A DNA stretch of 35,726 nt from DATGUA01 sp035301545 (GCA_035301545.1 DATGUA010000068.1:1-35726); one strand, 5' to 3'. Counted from the first letter of the stretch, positions 16,953 through 26,128 are shown. Notes: generated by a model not told the origin, from the sequence alone. Numbers and translations are program-made.

Positions 16953-17978
16953 TTATTTAATCAACATCGCATCTCCTAAACTAAAAAATCTATATTTTTC
17001 CTTAACTGCAATATTATAAGTATCTATTATCATATCTTTATTTGCTAAAGCACTAACTAACATCATTAATGTTGATTCTGGTAAATGAAAATTAGTAATC
17101 AAACTATCTACTACTTTAAAATCATATCCTGGATAAATAAATATATCTGTCCATCCAGATCCTGATATTATTGTGTTATTATTATCTACTGCACTTTCTA
17201 AGGTTCTAGAAGTCGTAGTCCCTACAGCAATAATTCTACCTCCTGATTCTCTAGTACTATTTATTATATTCGCTGCCTCTTGATCTAATTCATAATATTC
17301 AGCATGCATATGATGATCTAAAATATTATCTACTTTTACTGGTCTAAAAGTCCCTAAACCTACATGCAAAGTTATAAAAGCTATGTTTATACCTTTAGAC
17401 TCTATTTCTTTTAACAATTCTTTAGTAAAATGTAATCCAGCTGTAGGAGCTGCGGCTGAGCCTACATGTTTTGAATATACAGTTTGATATCTTTCACCAT
17501 CTTCTAATTTTTCATGAATATATGGCGGAAGAGGCATCTCTCCTAATTCATTTAAAATTTCTTCAAAAATTCCTTCATATTGGAATTTAATAAATCTAGT
17601 ACCTTCTTGTCCAATATCTATAATTTCTCCTACTAAAAGCCCATTACCAAATTCTATAGTGTGACCTATTCTGGCTTTTTTCCCTGGCTTTACTAAACAT
17701 TCCCATACATTATTCACTTCTTTTTTTAATAATAAAAACTCTATCTTCTCTTCCTTACCTACTCTATTCCCAAATAAACGCGCTGGTAAAACCCTAGTAT
17801 CATTTAATACTAGAGTATCTCCAGAATTTAAATATTCTATTATATTTTTAAATTGTTTATGTTCTATATTACCAGAATCTTTGTCTAAAACTAATAATCT
17901 TGATTCAGTTCTGTTTTCTACTGGATGTTGTGCAATTAGCTCTTCTGGTAAATCATAATAAAAATCTTTAGTTCTCAT
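16953..17978 (-). CDS. queA: S-adenosylmethionine:tRNA ribosyltransferase-isomerase
   Basis: A 341-residue QueA, full length. It transfers and rearranges the ribosyl group of SAM onto preQ1-tRNA to form epoxyqueuosine. The protein begins with the family pattern DFYYDLPEELIAQHPVENR, has VLNDTRVLPARLFG, and carries the conserved GSAAAPTAGLHFT and ITLHVGLGTFRPV blocks. It sits between ruvB and tgt as in Bacillus, so the tRNA-modification genes share a transcript with the Holliday-junction genes. Confidence 0.97.
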   Translation of the reverse strand: MRTKDFYYDLPEELIAQHPVENRTESRLLVLDKDSGNIEHKQFKNIIEYLNSGDTLVLNDTRVLPARLFGNRVGKEEKIEFLLLKKEVNNVWECLVKPGKKARIGHTIEFGNGLLVGEIIDIGQEGTRFIKFQYEGIFEEILNELGEMPLPPYIHEKLEDGERYQTVYSKHVGSAAAPTAGLHFTKELLKEIESKGINIAFITLHVGLGTFRPVKVDNILDHHMHAEYYELDQEAANIINSTRESGGRIIAVGTTTSRTLESAVDNNNTIISGSGWTDIFIYPGYDFKVVDSLITNFHLPESTLMMLVSALANKDMIIDTYNIAVKEKYRFFSLGDAMLIK

Positions 17979-18031
17979 TGCTTCACCTATTTCCTTAATT
18001 TATCTTTTTTATATTTATTAATACTTCTAAT

Positions 18032-19042
18032 TTACTCTTCTATAAAAGGTATATTAAAATGATCATAAGCCTTTTTAGTAATTACTCTTCCTTGTGGTGT
18101 TCTATTTAAAAATCCTATTTGTAAAAGATATGGTTCATACACATCTTCTATAGTAATTCTTTCTTCACCAGTAGCAGCAGACAGAGTATCAATTCCAACT
18201 GGACCACCATTAAAATTTTCTATCAGAGTCATTATCAGACGTTTATCTACTGCATCTAAACCTAAAGAGTCCACTTCAAGAATTTTTAATCCTTTATTAG
18301 CTACATCTAGAGTAATAACTCCATTTTCCAATACTTGTGCATAATCCCTTACCCTTTTAAGTAATCTATTAGCAACCCTAGGTGTTCCTCTAGATCTTCT
18401 TGCTATTTCTAATGCTCCCTCTTCATATGACTTTATGTTTAATATAGAAGCAGATCTCATAATTATATCCTTCAAATCTTCCTCATCATATAATTCTAGA
18501 TTCAATAATACTCCAAACCTATCTCTTAATGGAGAACTAAGTTGGCCAGATCTAGTAGTAGCTCCTATCAATGTAAATTTAGAGAGGTCTAATCTAACTG
18601 AACGAGCAGAAGGGCCTTTTCCTATTATAATATCTAAAGCAAAATCTTCCATAGCTGGATACAGAATCTCCTCAACCGTTCGATTGATTCTATGTATCTC
18701 ATCTATAAATAATACATCACCATGATCTAAATTAGTTAATATACTAGCTAAATCCCCTGGTCTTTCTATAGCTGGACCTGAAGTTACTCGAATATTAACC
18801 CCCATTTCATTAGCTATAATATTTGCTAAAGTAGTTTTACCTAGGCCAGGTGGCCCATATAAGAGAACATGATCTAATTGCTCTTCTCTTTCTCTAGCTG
18901 CTTGTATAAATATATTTAGTTTTTCTTTAACCTTAGTTTGTCCTATATACTCATTTATCCATTTAGGTCTTAAACTTACTTCATTATCTCTATCATCTTC
19001 ATTTAAGGAGCTAGAGATAATTCTATTTTCTTTCTCTGACAT
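18032..19042 (-). CDS. ruvB: Holliday junction DNA helicase motor subunit RuvB
   Basis: A 336-residue AAA+ ATPase. Walker A is GPPGLGKTT (63-71), Walker B FIDEIHR (112-118), and LIGATTRSGQLSSPLRDRFG contains sensor 1 and the arginine finger. The C-terminal winged helix ends with PQGRVITKKAYDHF. With RuvA it drives branch migration. It starts 12 bases after the ruvA stop. Confidence 0.98.
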   Translation of the reverse strand: MSEKENRIISSSLNEDDRDNEVSLRPKWINEYIGQTKVKEKLNIFIQAAREREEQLDHVLLYGPPGLGKTTLANIIANEMGVNIRVTSGPAIERPGDLASILTNLDHGDVLFIDEIHRINRTVEEILYPAMEDFALDIIIGKGPSARSVRLDLSKFTLIGATTRSGQLSSPLRDRFGVLLNLELYDEEDLKDIIMRSASILNIKSYEEGALEIARRSRGTPRVANRLLKRVRDYAQVLENGVITLDVANKGLKILEVDSLGLDAVDKRLIMTLIENFNGGPVGIDTLSAATGEERITIEDVYEPYLLQIGFLNRTPQGRVITKKAYDHFNIPFIEE

Positions 19043-19054
19043 AATATTACTCCT

Positions 19055-19645
19055 TTAGTTTTTTGATAGTTGTTTTAATCCTTCTCTTATTATTTCTTCC
19101 ACCGTTAAATCTTTTATATCTAAATTCTTAATAGCCTTCTCAACTTCAAACTTTAAATAACCTAAACTTATTAATGCTTCTACAGCTTCATCATAATCTT
19201 TAATATCAATTAAAATTTGATCACCAGAATCTAGTAATTCTACATCATCAATCTTATCTTTCAATTCTAAAACTATTCTCTGTGCCGTCTTTTTCCCAAT
19301 TCCTGGTGCTTTACATAAAAGATCTATATCATTATTATGTATCGCTATTTTAATCTCATTAGGGTTCAAAGTTGATAATGTTGCTATCCCTACTTTAGGA
19401 CCTATTTTTGTTACTCTTAACAAAAGATTAAACATATTCATCTCTTCTTCAGTTGTAAATCCATATATATATACTCCATCTTCTCTAACATGTAATTGTG
19501 TATACAATATTTGATTCTTTTTCCCTATTTCTAAATTCATCATAGAATTTTTTGATGTAAATATTTTATATCCTATACCATTATTTTGAACAATTACATA
19601 TTCATCATTTATATTCACTACATCTCCTATAATAAATTCAAACAT
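19055..19645 (-). CDS. ruvA: Holliday junction branch-migration protein RuvA
   Basis: A 196-residue tetrameric junction-binding protein. The N-terminal OB fold (about 1-62) is followed by tandem helix-hairpin-helix motifs (VTKIGPKVGIATLS and APGIGKKTAQRIVLELKDK) and a C-terminal RuvB-binding domain from about 150. The linker is acidic and short. It is 18 bases downstream of ruvC. Confidence 0.96.
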   Translation of the reverse strand: MFEFIIGDVVNINDEYVIVQNNGIGYKIFTSKNSMMNLEIGKKNQILYTQLHVREDGVYIYGFTTEEEMNMFNLLLRVTKIGPKVGIATLSTLNPNEIKIAIHNNDIDLLCKAPGIGKKTAQRIVLELKDKIDDVELLDSGDQILIDIKDYDEAVEALISLGYLKFEVEKAIKNLDIKDLTVEEIIREGLKQLSKN

Positions 19646-19663
19646 TCAATCACTCCTAATAGT

Positions 19664-20158
19664 TTATTTCATCCTAAAACTATCTTTAAATTTTAAAGAA
19701 CTTCCATGACAAATAGCTACAGCTAAAGCATCTGCTACATCATCTGGTTTTGGTAATTCTTTTAAATTTAATAACATTTTTACCATTTCTTGCACCTGCT
19801 GTTTTTCCGCTCTGCCATATCCTACTACAGCTTGTTTTATTTGTAATGGTGTATATTCAAATATCTCTAAGCCTTTATTTTTTGCTGCTAGTATCTCAAC
19901 TCCTCTAGCCTGTCCAACCATTATAGCCGTTTTAACATTTTTATTAAAAAATAACTCCTCTATAGCTAAATCATCTGGCTTATGATCATCTATTATATTC
20001 AGTATCTCATCATAAACTATTTTTAATCTATCTGGAGATTCCATTTTAGAATCTGTAGTTATACACCCATATTCTAAAGCTTTATAATTATTTCCTTTAC
20101 ATTCTATTATACTATAGCCTACTATAGCAATACCTGGATCTATACCTAATATTTTCAA
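19664..20158 (-). CDS. ruvC: Holliday junction resolvase RuvC
   Basis: A 164-residue RNase H-fold endonuclease that cuts Holliday junctions symmetrically. The four acidic catalytic residues are visible: D7 in GIDPG, the glutamate in AIEELFF (E67 or E68), D140 and D143 in DDVADALAVA. The start is TTG at 20158 with AAGGAGAG upstream. It is the first gene of the ruvCAB-queA-tgt-yajC run. Confidence 0.97.
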   Translation of the reverse strand: MKILGIDPGIAIVGYSIIECKGNNYKALEYGCITTDSKMESPDRLKIVYDEILNIIDDHKPDDLAIEELFFNKNVKTAIMVGQARGVEILAAKNKGLEIFEYTPLQIKQAVVGYGRAEKQQVQEMVKMLLNLKELPKPDDVADALAVAICHGSSLKFKDSFRMK

Positions 20159-20178
20159 GTTATGTCTCTCCTTATATT

Positions 20179-20207
20179 ATTATATATTAAACTCTATCAT
20201 ATTTAAA
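20179..20207 (-). promoter_or_regulatory. Putative sigma-A promoter of the ruvCAB operon
   Basis: Minus-strand TTTAAA (20202-20207) and a perfect TATAAT (20179-20184) are separated by 17 bases, about 20-25 bases before the ruvC start region. The terminator of the preceding gene lies just upstream, so a promoter is needed here. Confidence 0.5.
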
Positions 20208-20237
20208 TCAATAAACCTATTAATTATGGATCTCAAT

Positions 20238-20270
20238 AAAAAAACTAAGCTAGAAAATTCTAACTTAGTT
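20238..20270 (-). terminator. Intrinsic terminator of the BofC-like gene
   Basis: AACTAAG plus TAGAA (20243-20255) pairs with TTCTA plus CTTAGTT (20258-20270) with one internal mismatch. A seven-base T run follows on the minus strand. The BofC-like stop codon at 20269-20271 overlaps the base of the stem. Confidence 0.8.
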
Positions 20271-20859
20271 AAGAAATAAAATTCTCTAATACATCCGATA
20301 ACTCATCTTCACTATCTACAATTATACCTTCTCTTAAATTTTCCTGATCTATTTGTGTAAATAAACTTAAAGGATAGTCATCAAATGTTTTATAAAGTAC
20401 TCTCTCTCCATCATCATCAATTTTAAATATTGATAAACAACTATCTTCCTCCCCAATTATAAAATGATCTTTACAAAGATGATTTCTTTCTCCAAACAAA
20501 ACTATTTTATTATCAGAATAAGAGGTAAGTTGTAAATTTGGATAATTAGACTTTAAATAATCTTCATATTCCTTTTTATCCATATTAATGATTTCATTAT
20601 CTGCAATATTCAAACTAGTGACTGTATGATCACATTCTTTATAATGTATTCTTTTTTCAATAAAAGTATTTGGTGTAATTCTATCTTCCTCTTGTAATAT
20701 TTCAATATCGTCTTTTACTTCATTATTAGGAAGTTTACCTTTATTCACTTGTTCTTTAGAATTTAGTTGATTATCTATTAATAAATATCCTACTACAATA
20801 CTAATAGTAAATATAGCTATAGAAAAAGTTACAATTAATAGTGGTTTATTTCTTTTCAT
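20269..20859 (-). CDS. BofC C-terminal domain-containing protein
   Basis: A 196-residue protein with an N-terminal membrane anchor or signal (about 8-28, after MKRNK) and an extracytoplasmic domain. The C-terminal 80 residues (DHFIIGEEDSCLSIFKIDDD, then LYKTFDDYPLSLFTQID and LREGIIVDSEDELSDVLENF) match the pattern of the BofC C-terminal domain. Position supports this, as bofC is near ruvA in Bacillus. BofC inhibits SpoIVB signalling during sporulation; BofC-like proteins outside Bacillus may do something else. C75, C128 and C140 are unusual for an exported protein. Its ribosome binding site GGAGGG (20866-20871) is inside a strong hairpin. Confidence 0.72.
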   Translation of the reverse strand: MKRNKPLLIVTFSIAIFTISIVVGYLLIDNQLNSKEQVNKGKLPNNEVKDDIEILQEEDRITPNTFIEKRIHYKECDHTVTSLNIADNEIINMDKKEYEDYLKSNYPNLQLTSYSDNKIVLFGERNHLCKDHFIIGEEDSCLSIFKIDDDGERVLYKTFDDYPLSLFTQIDQENLREGIIVDSEDELSDVLENFIS

Positions 20860-20860
20860 A

Positions 20861-20894
20861 AATATCCCTCCAGATTGCTATCTAGAGGGATATT
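20861..20894 (-). promoter_or_regulatory. Hairpin sequestering the ribosome binding site of the BofC-like gene
   Basis: AATATCCCTC (20861-20870) and GAGGGATATT (20885-20894) are perfect ten-base complements. Inside, AGAT (20872-20875) pairs with ATCT (20880-20883) around a four-base loop. On the minus-strand RNA the GGAGGG ribosome binding site forms the 3' arm of the stem, and the ATG lies one base beyond it. No T run follows, so it is not a standard terminator. It may block translation until opened. Confidence 0.65.
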
Positions 20895-20925
20895 ATTTCC
20901 ATTATTTTATTTTATATTCACTTAT

Positions 20926-21660
20926 CTATCTATATCTCTTTAAAACTCTATCATTTAACCCATTCCAATATGCATCTTTATAAAGTTTTTGACTGTTTTT
21001 TAAGATTATTTTCACTACTGCATTATAAATTTCATTTAATTCATCTAAAGGAAGTAGGGTATCATCTTCTTTTATATTTAAGGTCTCTAAATTAGTATCT
21101 ATAGTCAATTGTTTGTCCAAATATTTATTTAAACTAATAATCTTTCTTTTAATAACATTATCTGTATACCCAGTAATAGTATTATACAAATATTTATTTG
21201 ATTTTTCTTGTTCCTGTAAATTCTCATATAGTAAATTTTTATACTCTTCTATTTCAGCATTTTTAGTATCAAACTGGAACAAATATTTCATATTATATAA
21301 ATCTGATACTTTAAAATATTTAAGAGTTTTGTTTTCTAAGGTATTTATTTCTTCATTATTTAGATATCCATATTTATATCCTTCTAAATATAAAAATAGT
21401 TCTAATCTATTAACATCTTCATGAATCAATTCTCCTAAATTATAGGCTATAAGATGATTGCCAGGTCTATCCTGTAATAATCTACTTATTCTCTTTCTAA
21501 GATAATGAATAGACACGTATTTAGGGAAAATATTATTTATATTATTCTCTAAATCGTATAAATTTAGGAGTATATGTATACAATTTATGTCATTGTTAAA
21601 TAGAAAATTATATTTTAATTCTTCATATATATCATAAGCCTTACTATCCGACAATGCCAC
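20926..21660 (-). CDS. Hypothetical protein, 244 residues, family not recognised
   Basis: I do not recognise this protein. It starts with GTG at 21660 after a strong AGGAGGGGGTAAT ribosome binding site, so it is clearly expressed as a gene. It has no signal peptide or membrane segment, looks mostly helical, and is rich in Asn, Tyr, Leu and Lys. Blocks that look conserved are LIHEDVNRLELFLYLEGYKY at about residues 77-96 and AYWNGLNDRVLKRYR at the C terminus. No catalytic motif, metal site or DNA-binding helix-turn-helix is evident. It is upstream of the BofC-like gene on the same strand, 66 bases away, and may be co-transcribed with it. A cytosolic, lineage-specific role is all that can be said. 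Confidence 0.75.
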   Translation of the reverse strand: MALSDSKAYDIYEELKYNFLFNNDINCIHILLNLYDLENNINNIFPKYVSIHYLRKRISRLLQDRPGNHLIAYNLGELIHEDVNRLELFLYLEGYKYGYLNNEEINTLENKTLKYFKVSDLYNMKYLFQFDTKNAEIEEYKNLLYENLQEQEKSNKYLYNTITGYTDNVIKRKIISLNKYLDKQLTIDTNLETLNIKEDDTLLPLDELNEIYNAVVKIILKNSQKLYKDAYWNGLNDRVLKRYR

Positions 21661-21818
21661 ATTACCCCCTCCTTTTTAACGATTCTTACCAGATTGTCCT
21701 ATATTTAAACTTTAATATTAAAATATATTTAGACATCAAAATTTATTATACTACATTTTCCCCTATAATTATAGTATATTCTTTAAGACAATTCCTACAA
21801 AAAATTAATATTTAGATT

Positions 21819-21853
21819 AAAAAAAGATATATTGAATGCCAATATATCTTTTT
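21819..21853. terminator. Bidirectional intrinsic terminator
   Basis: AAAAAGATATATTG (21821-21834) and CAATATATCTTTTT (21840-21853) form a 14-pair stem with a five-base loop, flanked by A and T runs so it can work in both directions. It ends the phospholipase-family gene upstream. The rest of the gap 21661-21891 is AT-rich and must hold the promoter of the 244-residue gene, but no clean -35/-10 pair was found. Confidence 0.8.
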
Positions 21854-21891
21854 TAATTTGATTTCAGATCTATAATTTTATTTTTGTAATA

Positions 21892-22599
21892 TTAAATTTC
21901 AAATACTAATTGACTATATAGTTCCTCTGAATAATCAGCTATAGTATCTAAAATGAAATTAGTTATTTTTATATTAATTGATAAAGCAAAGTTTAAATCA
22001 TTGTCAAATCCTATTTTAAAAGAATACTCTTCTACTACACTATTTATATAATTTTTAATTTTAGATTTTAGATCTGTTGATTCATCTTCATAGATATTTA
22101 TATCATTAGTATCTATAACATTATCTTTAAAATCAAATGTTTTAGTAAAATCATCTAATTGTGATTCATATTTTAAATGTTTAACCATAGAATCTTTAAA
22201 AGTCCATCTCTTCGCATGGGGTAAACATACATAGTCTGATAAATAATGTGATACTATACCAATTCTTCTACTTAAAACTTTAATACTGATTGGATCTAGT
22301 ATATTGTTAAATTCTAAATATCTACTAATAAAAATTATTTTTATGATTTCCTTAGCAATGTAGTCTAAACTTTCATCTTTATAATGTCTAATAAATAATC
22401 TATATTTTGGTAATATATCAGGAGCTATTGAGCCCCATAATAATTTGTTTTTATCTAGTTTCAAACCATAATCTTCAAATACTTTATCATATATGTTTGT
22501 TACTATGATCTTGTGACTATCAGCTAATATTTGAAACAACTCCTTTTTCAAATCATTTTGTTCTATATAAATAATATAACATTTTCGCCTATTAGTCAA
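21892..22599 (-). CDS. Zinc-dependent phospholipase C family protein
   Basis: A 200-235 residue all-helical protein of the zinc-dependent phospholipase C superfamily (alpha-toxin N-domain fold). Metal-ligand patterns are visible in order: DSHKI, LWGSIAPDILP, IRHYKDES, GIVSHYLSDYVCLPHAKRW and KHLKYES, so the three-zinc site looks complete. There is no signal peptide, unlike secreted toxins, so an intracellular, non-toxin role is likely. The start is uncertain: TTG at 22599 has no ribosome binding site, while AAGGAG at about codon 20 points to a start just before LADSHKI, where only ATA or TTA codons are available. Family confidence is good; activity is untested. Confidence 0.78.
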   Translation of the reverse strand: MTNRRKCYIIYIEQNDLKKELFQILADSHKIIVTNIYDKVFEDYGLKLDKNKLLWGSIAPDILPKYRLFIRHYKDESLDYIAKEIIKIIFISRYLEFNNILDPISIKVLSRRIGIVSHYLSDYVCLPHAKRWTFKDSMVKHLKYESQLDDFTKTFDFKDNVIDTNDINIYEDESTDLKSKIKNYINSVVEEYSFKIGFDNDLNFALSINIKITNFILDTIADYSEELYSQLVFEI

Positions 22600-22644
22600 C
22601 TTAAAGTAATTTCAAATCTAGTAAGCTATGCCTTACTTTAAATG

Positions 22645-23172
22645 TTATTTCAGTTTATTTCCAAAAAATTCTTTGTAAATTTGATAATTGTCATTATTAA
22701 ATAAAACAAATATAATCTCATCTATATCAGCATTCTTATCTAAATATTCTAATGTAGATTTTAAAACTACTTTTACAGCCTTCTTTATAGGATATCCATA
22801 GGCTCCTGTAGATATAGATGGAAAGGCTACAGTTTTTAATCTATATTCACTAACAAGTTTCAAAGAATTATAATAAGCATTATATAACATTTGCTCATCT
22901 TTATCTCTTCCCTTATATATTGGCCCTACAGTATGAATCACATACATACTAGGTAGATCTCCAGCAGTAGTAATTCTAGCCTCCCCCGTAGGACATCCTC
23001 CTATCTTTTTAGTTTGTTCTAATATAGAGCTTCCACCTTTTTTATGGATAGCTCCATCTACACCTTCACCACCTAATAAAGTATTATTAGCTGCATTTAC
23101 TATTGCATCTACTTTTACTTCTGTTATATCATCTTGAACAATTTTAATTTTAGTATTTTTATACTTATACAT
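22645..23172 (-). CDS. Macro-domain protein (O-acetyl-ADP-ribose deacetylase-like)
   Basis: A 175-residue stand-alone macro domain of the YmdB/MacroD type. VDAIVNAANNTLLGGEGVDG (about 21-40) holds the conserved catalytic-loop asparagine/aspartate and GGGVDGAIH-like loop (here GGEGVDGAIH), GGCPTGEARIT follows, and FPSISTGAYGYPI is the diphosphate-binding loop. Such proteins remove ADP-ribose from proteins or hydrolyse O-acetyl-ADP-ribose. AGGGGG precedes the ATG. It lies 45 bases downstream of the calcium ATPase with no obvious terminator between. Confidence 0.93.
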   Translation of the reverse strand: MYKYKNTKIKIVQDDITEVKVDAIVNAANNTLLGGEGVDGAIHKKGGSSILEQTKKIGGCPTGEARITTAGDLPSMYVIHTVGPIYKGRDKDEQMLYNAYYNSLKLVSEYRLKTVAFPSISTGAYGYPIKKAVKVVLKSTLEYLDKNADIDEIIFVLFNNDNYQIYKEFFGNKLK

Positions 23173-23217
23173 ATATATTCCCCCTATTGGATCTCTTCAT
23201 TCGTTAATATCTAAATT

Positions 23218-25923
23218 TTATATCTTAGATCTTTTTCTATCTTTTCTATAAACTATCACCTTATATAATTCACCAATTAATAAAGGTACTAAGGCAAAAG
23301 TAAAAACTATTCCCCATTCTGTTAAATTTAAAGGTACAGTATGAAATGCTGTTTGCATAAAAGGTATATATAATACTACTAGTAATAATATAAAAGAAAA
23401 TAATGTGGCATATATCATACTCTTATTAGAAAATATTCCTATCTCTAGTAATATATATCGTTCAGATCTACTGGAATAAGCTCTCACTAATTCTGCAGTA
23501 ATTAATGTAGCAAAAACAATAGTTCTAGCTAATTCTAGATTTCCTGGGAATGTATTTAATCCCCATATATATGATAATAAAGAAACAGTAGCTATACTAA
23601 TACTTTCAATTCCAATAGCTATTGCCATAGGTTTATCAATTATTGACTCTTTCGGTTCTCTAGGCTTATCCCTCATAATACTTGGATCTCCTTCTTCTAT
23701 ACCTAAAGCTAAAGCTGGAAAACTATCTGTTACTAAGTTTAACCAAAGTAATTGTATAGGTAATAATGGAACAGGTAGATTCATAAATATACTTCCGAAT
23801 ACTAATAATATCTCTCCAATATTACAAGATAATAAGAAAAATATAAATTTTTTTATATTACTATATATAATTCGTCCTTCTTCTACTGCTGACACTATAC
23901 TAGAAAAGTTATCATCAGTTAATACTATTTCAGCTGTATTCTTAGCAACATCTGTACCTGTGATGCCCATCGCTATACCTATATCTGATCTTTTTAATGC
24001 CATGGCATCATTAACCCCATCTCCTGTCATAGCTACTACTTCTCCATTATCTTTTAAAGCAGATACTATCTTAACTTTATGTTCTGGAGATACCCTAGCA
24101 TATACAGTTTTTTCCTTTACTACTTCTTTTAATTCTTCTTCATTTAATTCATCTATCTCTTCACCGATCATAGTTTCGTCCATGCTACTAGCAATATCTA
24201 ATTCTTTAGCTATAGCAAAAGCAGTCTCTCTATAGTCACCAGTAATCATAACTGGTAATATTCCTGCTTCTTTGCATTTATTAATAGAGTCTTTTGTCTC
24301 TGGTCTAGCAGGATCAATCATTCCTACTAATCCTACAAACACCATCTGATTTTCAATTTTTTCTGGATCAATTTCTTTAGGTAGATTATTCTGTTTTTTA
24401 TATGCTAAGGCTAATACTCTTAAAGCATTTTTGGCTAAATAATTATTTACATTTGATATCTTTCTTTGTGTATCTTTATCTAAATCTATTTCTCTACCTT
24501 CTACTAATATACTTTCACATCTTTCTAATATTACATCTGGTGCTCCTTTAGTTAAAGACACTATTTCCCCTGATAAAAATCCTTTATGAAATGTTGTCAT
24601 CATTTTTCGTTTTGAATCAAAAGGTATTTCTTCAATTCTAGGATACTTTTTGTTTATATCTTCTTTATCTATATTAGCCTTTCCAGCTAATGTTATTAGA
24701 GCTCCCTCGGTTGCATCTCCTCTCATTTTATAATTATTATCTTCTACATCAAGATTTGCATCATTATTTAATACTCCAATAGACAATAAAGTTTCTAAAT
24801 CCACTACCTCGCTTATACCTATATTTTTATCATTCGCTCGAAATTCTCCAGATGGATCATATCCAGTTCCAGTAATATCTATAATTTTATTATCAGTAAA
24901 TACCTTTACTGCAGTCATCTCGTTTTGAGTTAAAGTTCCTGTCTTATCAGAACATATAACTGTAGTACTACCTAATGTTTCTACAGCTAATAATTTCTTT
25001 ACTATAGCATGTTGTTTTACCATCTTATTCATAGCTAAAGCTAATACAATCGTTACTATAGCTGGTAATCCTTCTGGTATAGCTGCTACAGCTAAACTGA
25101 TAGATACCATAAGCATTTCTAATGTATCTTTCCCTTGAATTAAACCCATAGCAAATACAACTATACATACTGCAATAGTAATAATTCCTAAATATTTCCC
25201 TAATTCATTTAAACTTTTCTGTAAAGGTGTTAATTCTTCATCGATATTTTGAATAGTAGTTGAAATTTTACCTATTTCTGTATCATCACCTGTCGCTGCT
25301 ACTATTCCCCGACCACGCCCATAACTTACCATAGTACTCATATAGGCCATATTCAGTCTGTCCCCTATTGGAACATCTTTTTCATACTCTATATCTGAAT
25401 CCTTCTCTACAGCAATAGATTCACCTGTTAAAGCAGCTTCCTCAACCTTCAAATTTGAACTTTCTATCAATCTTAAGTCTGCAGGTATAATATCTCCAGT
25501 TTCTAAAATTACTATATCTCCTGGAACTAAATCTTTAGTTGAAACTATTTTTACTGCCCCTCCCCTATAAACTTTAGCATCTGGAGAGGTCATTTCCTGT
25601 AATGCATCTAAAGCCTTTTCCGCTTGACCTTCCTGATATATTCCTAAGGATGCATTAATTACGACAATAGCCATAATAACTATTGCATCTCTTTGTTCAC
25701 CTAAAAATATAGATATAACTGCTGCTACTATTAAGATTATTACTAAAATATCTGAAAACTGGTCTATTATTCTAGCAATTAATCCTTTTCTAGGCTCCTC
25801 TTTAAGTTCATTAGTACCATATCTTTTTAATCTACTCTGAGCTTCAATCTCCGTAAGACCTTTTCCCATATTAGAATCTAGTAAATTAAATATTTCATTT
25901 TTATCACGTTTATACCAACTCAC
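23218..25923 (-). CDS. P-type calcium-transporting ATPase (type IIA, SERCA-like)
   Basis: A 901-residue type IIA P-ATPase with about ten membrane helices. TGES (166-169) is the actuator motif, PEGLP (283-287) the TM4 ion site, D326 in CSDKTGTLT the phosphorylated aspartate, KGAP the nucleotide-binding block, and TGDGVNDAMAL the hinge. TM5 has NIGE, TM6 NLVTDS and a later helix ITAELVRAYS with a glutamate; these correspond to the ligands of both SERCA calcium sites, suggesting two-site stoichiometry. It exports cytosolic calcium. The start is GTG at 25923 after AAGGGGG. It is divergent from gdhA. Confidence 0.94.
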   Translation of the reverse strand: MSWYKRDKNEIFNLLDSNMGKGLTEIEAQSRLKRYGTNELKEEPRKGLIARIIDQFSDILVIILIVAAVISIFLGEQRDAIVIMAIVVINASLGIYQEGQAEKALDALQEMTSPDAKVYRGGAVKIVSTKDLVPGDIVILETGDIIPADLRLIESSNLKVEEAALTGESIAVEKDSDIEYEKDVPIGDRLNMAYMSTMVSYGRGRGIVAATGDDTEIGKISTTIQNIDEELTPLQKSLNELGKYLGIITIAVCIVVFAMGLIQGKDTLEMLMVSISLAVAAIPEGLPAIVTIVLALAMNKMVKQHAIVKKLLAVETLGSTTVICSDKTGTLTQNEMTAVKVFTDNKIIDITGTGYDPSGEFRANDKNIGISEVVDLETLLSIGVLNNDANLDVEDNNYKMRGDATEGALITLAGKANIDKEDINKKYPRIEEIPFDSKRKMMTTFHKGFLSGEIVSLTKGAPDVILERCESILVEGREIDLDKDTQRKISNVNNYLAKNALRVLALAYKKQNNLPKEIDPEKIENQMVFVGLVGMIDPARPETKDSINKCKEAGILPVMITGDYRETAFAIAKELDIASSMDETMIGEEIDELNEEELKEVVKEKTVYARVSPEHKVKIVSALKDNGEVVAMTGDGVNDAMALKRSDIGIAMGITGTDVAKNTAEIVLTDDNFSSIVSAVEEGRIIYSNIKKFIFFLLSCNIGEILLVFGSIFMNLPVPLLPIQLLWLNLVTDSFPALALGIEEGDPSIMRDKPREPKESIIDKPMAIAIGIESISIATVSLLSYIWGLNTFPGNLELARTIVFATLITAELVRAYSSRSERYILLEIGIFSNKSMIYATLFSFILLLVVLYIPFMQTAFHTVPLNLTEWGIVFTFALVPLLIGELYKVIVYRKDRKRSKI

Positions 25924-25976
25924 CTGTTATCCCCCTTATCTTTTCATATATTTATTATATTCCTATAATAAAAAGC

Positions 25977-26004
25977 TTGTCTAATTTAGTATATTCTATA
26001 TAAT
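25977..26004 (+). promoter_or_regulatory. Putative sigma-A promoter of gdhA
   Basis: TTGTCT (25977-25982) and a perfect TATAAT (25999-26004) are 16 bases apart. A second candidate nearer the gene is TTTACT (26050-26055) with TATAAT (26072-26077). Both lie in the 205-base divergent gap between the calcium ATPase and the dehydrogenase; the sequence alone does not choose between them. Confidence 0.4.
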
Positions 26005-26128
26005 AGATTTAATGCTTATTATTAACAAATCCTTATAAATTAAAATCCTTTTACTATATTCAACCTATTTATATAATAACAGCTTTTAATTCTTTTATAA
26101 ACATAAATATTTTATTGGAGGTTAATAT

